Below are positions 48,701 through 64,000 of a stretch of 64,000 nt of DNA, piece after piece. How positions within the stretch are numbered: position 1 is the first letter of the stretch; the number at the start of each line of letters is the position of its first letter. This DNA comes from Siniperca chuatsi (taxonomy: Eukaryota > Chordata > Actinopteri > Centrarchiformes > Sinipercidae): the NCBI RefSeq assembly GCF_020085105.1, contig NC_058043.1, positions 16,792,167-16,856,166 on the forward strand, given 5' to 3'. Under the pieces are notes generated by a model, which worked only from the letters and a program-made list of their open reading frames with translations, made no database searches and was not told where the DNA came from. A program made the translations under genes and the position numbers.

Positions 48701-51700
48701 GTTAGGTGCTTGACGTTTTACATGAAGATGTCAAAACAAGTGGACTATTTCAGAAACTAAGCTGTAGAGAAAACGGCTTTACATGGACTGTTGTCATGAC
48801 ATACCCATTCATATGTGATGACTTGATTGGCTCTATCCTGAGAGGGATTGAGTGGTGGCAGAGTGTTGTTGACTTTGCTGTTGCTTGAGTCGGCTACTTT
48901 GGCTTTGAGGCCAGCACCCGGTGCAGGGCAGCGAGGGTTACCAGCTGAAGTGATGTCATCGAGGTCCAGGTCCTGCTCGTTGGCCTGATTCTCCTTCTGC
49001 AGGGCTTCATAGAGAACGTCTGGGTGATTCCAAATCTGGAGGGATCAGGAAAAAAAAAGGAGGCTTTCTTGATCAAAAAATGCCATAGCAGTATTTTAAT
49101 AGTCACAGCAAAAATGAACCCGATTCCTCAGGAATTTATGTCTGGAAAAGGTAGACAGGTTGGGGTGGTCATTCAGTACCAGATGTTTCTACCCAACAGC
49201 AAGGTAAACGCTCTCACCTTGCAGCATACACAGAAGGCTTTCAGTGGGTTTAGACCGAGCCAGCCACTGTTCCCTGCTTCTCTAAAGCGTTTCATGAACT
49301 CGGTATAAAGCGCCCTCTGAATGGGAGAGAGCCGCACCAAGATCACATGCTCCTCCTTGGAGGGAAGCTGGTCTCGCAACACATCATGACCACGTCTGTA
49401 ACCCAGAAAAGCACCACAGAGAACAATGATAGGTAAGCATAATCCAGGCTAATGTGCTCTTTTTCACGATGTCCAATTTCTAAATCCAGCACTGACAGAA
49501 ACTTTACCTCTGGACAAAACCCTCCAGCAGGCTGTGCAGCACATGGCTGCGGTAGCGCATCAAGCGGACATCTTGTGGTGTGCTGTCCACGCATTGCCCG
49601 TTCAGAATGGGCCGCTCAAACATGTTGCTGAACTCCTGACGCGTGCCTAAAAAGTCAGGCCTAACGAAGTCCACCATGCACCAGTACTCGATGAGGTTGT
49701 TCTGCAACGGGTAACCTGTCAGGACTACTCTGCGCCGGGAGCGGATGTTCTTCAAAGCCTGTGATGTGCTGGCATGGTAGTTCTTAATGCGATGACCCTC
49801 ATCACATATCACCACATCTGGGCCAGGCCGCACTATGGACCTTTCAATACCTGAAAAGACAAAGTAACGAGGGAAGTTTGAATGAATGTGCTCATTTAAG
49901 TTTTTAAATGGCACACAGACAACTTCACAAGATTGCATAGACCACTGCTTCCCTTAAACTAATGACTTTTGCTGACCTTTCATGAGTTCCTGCTGTCTAT
50001 CTTCTTCATCCAGGTCAATGATGATTGGCCCTGCGGGCTTCTTTGATTTCCTCTTCTTGCCCATCACAAAGCTCTTCTTCATGGACAGCAGGCGGTACAT
50101 CTCATAACCCATCAGCAACACCCCTCCATCTCTGGACCAGTCCTCCACAACCTTGGCCCTGGCCAGTGTTGTTCTGCAGGCCACACAGTCAGCGTGATTA
50201 ACAGCTCAGTTGTTTGACAATGAATACTTATCTTTTCACACAACATGGCACATTACGTACTTGTGCTCATCGTTGAGGATGTGAACTTTGAACGTGCGTC
50301 CTGTGAGGAGTGCAGGGTCAGTGTCTGGGGAAAGGGCCTCTTGGGGTGGGAGCCAGAGGTTAAACTCCGTCAGCCAGTTCTGAAGTGTGTTCACCTTTTA
50401 TGAAGGAAACAAAGATGTAGGAGGTTAACTTAATCAGAATAAAATAGTGACTTTGTGGGGAGCACGAATGTGTACTCTAATGTCTACATCATTTCTTTTA
50501 ACACAGTATACACTTCGATTACTCACAGGAACAATAGCCAGCACAGTGTGAGCCTCAGTATTCCTCAGTAGGATGTCAATGAAGGAGATGACCTGCAGAG
50601 TCTTGCCCAACCCCATGCTGTGAGCGAGGATGCAGCCAAAGCCACTGCTGGTCTTATACCGCTCCAGAGACTCGATGAGGTTATCATAGAGAAACCGGAT
50701 TCCCCCGACCTTAGAAATGAAGAGACAAATGTTTGAGAGAAGACAAGCTGGACTGTGGGTTTCTGTTACTGAGCGTTTATGTTTTGAGAGTTCGAGAGAG
50801 AATTAGATGGTGGGCATACTTGGTGAGGTTTGACAGCCCTGGCCAGCTGTGGAGCGAGGTAAAGGTCTTTCTCCTCTGCAGGGTGATTGATATTAACAAG
50901 CACTTGACCCTGGGCATCAGGCAGATTCAGAGCGTCGTTAATGTGTGCGCCGCTGCTCTCCTCTGAGCCCGTGGCACCATCAGCATCCTCATCGGCCGAC
51001 TCACTGCTTATCTGCAGGGCATCCTCGTCTCCAGAACTTAGCTCGATTACATCTGCGTCATCATAGGAGAAGCAAACACTGTGTGATAGCTTGTTTGTTT
51101 TATTGTCTGGAATAACTTGGGGGGGGGGGCATCATTGTTTCACAGAAGTATCATATATCTTACCATCTCTTATGGCATGTGCAGGCAGCGTTGGGTCCAC
51201 TTTTTCGTCTTCATCACCACTGCTATCCAGACAGATCACATCCTGCTTGCTAAGGAGAGCAGGGACCAAGTGAGATACTTCTCCTAAAAGCGAAGCAGTG
51301 TCCACTATTGGAGAGATGGGAAAGTATTGGGAAATTTAGGATAGAAAGTATACACACACAACAAAAAGTCAACCTTAAATATGACCGGAAAGTTGTAGAG
51401 GGACGGTCACCTAGCTGAGAGTCTGGAGCAGTTGGGGCCAGTGTAGGGAAGTCCTTCCTCTGCTGCTCCAGACGTTTCCGCCTCTCCATCTCCTCCTGTT
51501 GAGCAGCCTTGGTCCCAGCCTCCAGCTGATCCTCTTTCAGCAGCTTTCTGTCAGCATAAGGAAAAGGTTCTGTTTACATACAAACATTAAAGTATATTAT
51601 GTAATATACCTGATGGAAAATATCAAACAGACAAATGTACCTGATATTCTTCCTCATGTGTGCAGGCTTAGATGGCTTGGAAGGTTTGGAGCCTTTTGAA

Positions 51701-52320
51701 GACTTAGAGGATTTGGTTAATTTAGAGGCTTTTTGTTTCTTTGTTTTGCTGGAGGGTGGCTTGCTCTGGCTCGAGTTTTCCGGGCTGGTTGGAGGCTGGG
51801 AGCGAGAGGCAGGTCTGGAGGATGGGCAGGACGGAGGCTCTGAGGATGGCTCTCTGGAGGTAGCTGAAGTGGAGTCCCTGCCATCCTGAGCCATTTCTGA
51901 CCTGCTCTGGGCACTCGCAGGTCGTTCTTCAGAGAGAATAGAAAGTATTTCAGTCTTCAAAGACTAGTTAACAAGCACCAATTTCTGATATATATGTACT
52001 ATTACATGTTTAATCTCCTAGTCATAATGAAATCAAAATTAAAACACTGCAGGTACAAGTTTTTAATTTCAACTTCATTTATCATTACCTAGACAACACA
52101 CATTGTCTGTTAACGCACTGGAATGTATTAGAGTAATAAGAAGCACAAGAGAGAAGTTAATTTGTCACTCACCAACACTATCATCTTCATCGTCTCCATC
52201 ATTTTCATCCTCATCTTCCTCCATGTCCTCTTTGTCCTCCTCTTCCTCATTTTCCAAATACTCCTCTTCACTGTTAAGGCTGGGCTCCAGGTCACTTTCT
52301 GAAATCGCCTCTTCAGACAT
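42794..52320 (-). CDS. RAD54L2: RAD54-like 2 / androgen-receptor-interacting protein 4 (SNF2 helicase)
   Basis: Nuclear SNF2-family ATPase and hormone-receptor cofactor. The 21 coding exons, all in phase, are: 52173-52320, 51641-51926, 51411-51547, 51164-51283, 50820-51052, 50527-50709, 50261-50394, 49977-50173, 49508-49850, 49218-49395, 48805-49035, 48423-48541, 47836-47954, 47244-47343, 46942-47147, 46449-46618, 45560-45756, 44935-45119, 44671-44760, 44492-44584 and 42794-43812. They encode 1,495 residues (human 1,467). The N-terminus is acidic, then comes a Ser/Lys-rich stretch. Walker A is [10 protein letters not shown] (G341-T345), the Walker B box DEGH (496-499), motif [12 protein letters not shown] and motif [21 protein letters not shown]. 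The C-terminal exon is Ser/Pro/Gly-rich and ends [14 protein letters not shown] with [20 protein letters not shown] identifies ARIP4 rather than ATRX or RAD54. Confidence 0.97.
43985..44265. repeat. Probable dispersed repeat in the last RAD54L2 intron
   Basis: Starts GGGTTAAAGGCGTACTCTAG and contains TTTAGTGTTGCACTTCCATA and ATTTCCCATTATGCAA, wording that resembles fish repeats with TTAAAGG-type ends, plus a poly-C run. The right end was not found. Confidence 0.4.
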
Positions 52321-52372
52321 GGCGTCTTACAAGGCTCTCAAAGTATTACCTACACGCCTTCATCAGGAGCCC
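52321..52372 (-). other. RAD54L2: RAD54L2 5' UTR part of the first coding exon
   Basis: On the minus strand an acceptor, TTATTTTAG, ends at about 52373. It is followed by GGCTCCTGATGAAGGCGTGT and on to the ATG at 52320. This acceptor pairs with the donor at 54013/54012 of an upstream noncoding exon. Confidence 0.65.
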
Positions 52373-54012
52373 TAAAATAATGAAACACATCACATCTTTA
52401 CATTACAGTGGTGTACCTTGTTATCTGACGAGATTTTACTTGATAAAATTGTTGCACTGTTAATCAATTATGAAAATTGCCAATGATTAATTTTCTTTTT
52501 ACTAATTGATTAACAGACAAATTCTTTAGCCACTAGACTACAACGTTTGATTTAGTAAAACAATAAAAAAGTTAAAACATAGATATAGACGTACAACACA
52601 CATAAAGACGCATACACCGACAACAAGGGAGGACTTCAACTTCTAGCGCCATATTTCGAGTGTTCTCTCTTGGATTGTTAGACCCTAAAAAATGTCAGAT
52701 ATATAATCTGGGCCAGACCACTGAGGAGCTTTGTACAAAATCTTAAAGTCAGTTATGTAATGAACAGGTACCCAGTGGAGATGTTGTTGAGTGATATGAC
52801 TGAATGCATTTTGAATAGGCTGAAACTGTGAGGAAGACCAATAAAAAGGGCATTACAGTTTGTTTCCCCATTGATTTGTGTTTCCCCTTTACCTTAACTT
52901 GAAATTGAATTTAACCATGTACCTAACACCAAGCGGTCATCTCTCTGCAATGGCTAACCATAACCAAACTATATTCTAAATGAAGCCCTGACCCCAAACA
53001 GGGAGGGCAGCACTATGGGAAACACTATTCACAACAGACTTCAAAAAATGAACATTAATCTGATCTGCTGATGACAAAGACATGGACAAGTGTTTCAGAA
53101 TTTGACTGGGACTTTTTAAATTTACCTCCAAATATGTAAAGACCTGCTGCCTCTGAGTCCTGTTTAATTTGGCCAGAATACACAGAAAGCAAAAACTGGT
53201 AATACTACATAACTAGACTGAAAATCCGTCTATACATTTAAAGAATTTGGTGAGGTTGTGGCTGCAGACCTAATGTCTGACAGCCTTAAAAACGTTGGGT
53301 GTACATATTGTATGGCAATTAGTCCCCTTTGTGGTATATCCAAATTAGGTTATTATTACTAGACTCCTACAGTCCTCATATAGTATGTCTACATTAGAAT
53401 ATGTCACACACTGGATGTCAGACATCTGAGTCCACAGTACAGAACAAATGTAGTATTGTTCAGTGCGGAATCTAATGTTTAAAATTGAAAGTTTGCGTTA
53501 CACATGACATGACCCACGGGAGGCTTTCGAGCCGAAGATGAAGAAAGCTAGCAAGTAGCATGAAGCTACCACTACAGTTTATCTGTCATTATGGTGTTGT
53601 TAGTGTTAGTGAACATTAACATCAAGCATCTGTCGTTAGTTGGCGTATTGGACTACCTAACTGAATGCATATGCATACTATTGTTTCTCAGGCTGAGTCG
53701 GTAGACCAATGTGCTAGCTAATTACACAACAATAAACGCTAATTCAAACGCCAAAACCACGTAATTGTTGAACTGTTCATTGCCCATTGGTGGCATCAAA
53801 ACAGGATGGCTGGTTGTAACCTGGGCTGAAAGAAAAGCAGCTTTCTTTACCGAACCCACTGTTATGTTGGCTGTCGTAGCAAGATAACAATCTTATATTG
53901 TGTAGGTGTAACGTAGCTAATGCTAGCCTGAATTACAACAAGGCTAACACTCTCGGCTAAGACCAAGACGCGTTAGTTAAACTCAAACATCAGGCTGTTG
54001 TTGGTGCTTACC
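52373..54012 (-). other. RAD54L2: First intron of RAD54L2
   Basis: No coding signal. A scrap of the CAGCCCT-type fish repeat family (AATTGTTGCACTGTTAATCA and TAATTGATTAACAGACAAA) is at about 52444-52520. TAACGTAGCTAATGCTAGCC, a variant of the promoter-associated motif, is at about 53909. Confidence 0.6.
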
Positions 54013-54200
54013 TTGTATGCGGCTACGCTGTACTCTTCAAGAAACCTCACAGCGCATACAACGATCAATCAATTAATACGTACAATAACTGTATAAATGA
54101 ACTGGGAAACGTTGCTAATTTCCAATTTTTTTCCAGTGTGACCATAATTACCGTCCCCGTAGAAGTTACTCCAACTAAGGTTCCGGGAGTGAAAAAGCCC
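54013..54200 (-). other. RAD54L2: RAD54L2 5' noncoding exon (5' limit approximate)
   Basis: The minus strand reads AGCGTAGCCGCATACAAG followed by GTAAGCACC, a strong donor. It fits the acceptor in front of the RAD54L2 start. The upstream limit is a guess, placed where the sequence turns CG-richer near GGTTCCGGGAGTG. Confidence 0.5.
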
Positions 54201-55026
54201 GGCAACGACGCAAATTAAAAAATAAAATAAATGGGTTAACGCTTAATGTTTGCAACATGTTTAAGTCTTAATTACTCATTGTGCTTGTTTTAGTAAACTA
54301 GCTATTTCCTCAAAAGACAAAATAAACCACTATTTGCTTCTTCCTAACCAATATTATCTTTAATCCTGTTCATTCCTACAAAACAAATACGTAAAAACGG
54401 GAGTATTTTGATTATTATATCACACATTACATGTCTATTACTGTTTACAAATACTAACATAGTTATGTTTATACTGTCTATGGTTTGAACAGTTTGTTTG
54501 GCTGGCTTTAAATATGCCCTAATTTTTTTCTTCCGCAATATATGGCACGATCAGAAAGTCTTGTGGAGCTGTTTTGGAGAAAAGCTGTAATTCTATGGCC
54601 ACAAGTACGAAAAATATTACATTTACCTAATCGTTTACCTACGTTTAATATAATTTGTATAAAATGCTATCATCCTCGCTATTATATAGTAATAACTGGG
54701 TACACCTAATTAACAAAAATACCTATTGTTTGATCGATTGATTTATTGATGCATTCATTCGTTGTTGGTCTTATTATACATCCATGGTAGTTGCGCGCTT
54801 GTTTCTGACTACCGGAAGTTGTAGGCAGGACTGTTTTTTTGCGACCACCCGGCGTTTTTTGATGACGTAGTTTGTAGGCGGCTAATTCTGTCTATTGTGT
54901 TTATCTTGAGCTCTCCACAGTTGTCTCGTGAATGGATACAGCATTAGCGTTAAAGATTCTTATCCCTCTTTTGGTCATGGACTGGAAAACATCTTAAATA
55001 TTAGTCAGCTGTGCACAAATGCAAAA
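54130..55026. promoter_or_regulatory. Divergent promoter between RAD54L2 and BAP1
   Basis: The two genes start in opposite directions with fewer than 900 bases between the RAD54L2 noncoding exon and the BAP1 ATG. CG-richer patches lie near 54150-54210 and near 54795-54890 (CCACCCGGCG, GATGACGTAG, a CRE-like TGACGTA). ACCGGAAG at 54812-54819 fits an ETS-type site. Transcription starts are not determined. Confidence 0.55.
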
Positions 55027-63681
<8,655 letters not shown>

Positions 63682-64000
63682 TTACAAACAATCATAACTT
63701 CTGTAAGTAAATTACTCCTGTGAGCACCGAGCAATCACCACAGAGAAAAAGAAATTACAGCACTGCTGAAACTCCCTCATAAAGGCAGTTTTGTATTGTA
63801 TTTTAGTCAGAACCTCCTCTTCTTTATGAAATCGACCATCATTCTTTTATCATTTATGTATATATGTACTACCATTTTAGTCTCAGTGTAAATTTTCTTC
63901 TTTCTTGCGCCACTACTATTGACAGTTTGTAAATATGAAAAAGGCATGTCCCCAATGATGCACCTCAATGCTTTTTCAAGTATTCATTCTTATTGAAAGA
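63682..64000 (+). other. BAP1: BAP1 3' UTR (runs to the window edge)
   Basis: Follows the TAA at 63679-63681. No AATAAA is seen before the end, so the transcript probably extends beyond the window. Confidence 0.6.

Overview
The window is vertebrate genomic DNA, almost certainly from a ray-finned (teleost, probably percomorph) fish. The genes have many exons separated by short AT-rich GT-AG introns, and each protein reads as a clear orthologue of a human gene. The spacers and introns carry dispersed repeats familiar from fish genomes: an RTE/Rex3-type LINE, Tc1-type elements, a Penelope-like fragment and several MITE families. No prokaryotic, CRISPR, tRNA or rRNA features were seen. Exon boundaries were set by reading splice sites and checking that phases join; all eight gene models close in frame.

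Layout, left to right: ACY1 (minus strand, 5' half only, runs off the left edge), ABHD14A (minus), HYAL2 (minus), TUSC2 (minus), RASSF1 (minus, with separate A-type and C-type first coding exons), CYB561D2 (plus), RAD54L2/ARIP4 (minus, 21 coding exons, 1,495 residues) and BAP1 (plus, 17 coding exons, 749 residues). CYB561D2 and RAD54L2 converge tail to tail. RAD54L2 and BAP1 diverge from a shared promoter interval of under 1 kb.

All eight genes have human orthologues on chromosome 3p21, but there they are spread over roughly 2 Mb. This fish block packs the HYAL2-TUSC2-RASSF1-CYB561D2 group, the ABHD14A-ACY1 pair and RAD54L2/BAP1 into 64 kb. It therefore holds three genes known as human tumour suppressors (TUSC2, RASSF1, BAP1). 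ZMYND10, NPRL2 and TMEM115, which neighbour RASSF1 and CYB561D2 in human, were not seen. The genes do not form one pathway: two are metabolic or hydrolase enzymes (ACY1, ABHD14A), one is a surface hyaluronidase, one a membrane cytochrome, two are signalling or apoptosis proteins, and two are chromatin factors.

I found no plainly new biological system. The most useful items are the short RASSF1C-type exon, a perfect 47-bp inverted repeat around a Penelope-like reverse transcriptase fragment, a TTAA-flanked MITE family, a foldback MITE that places a polyadenylation signal behind CYB561D2, recurring TAACGTTA-type palindromes at the promoters, and SUMO-interaction-like motifs along RAD54L2.
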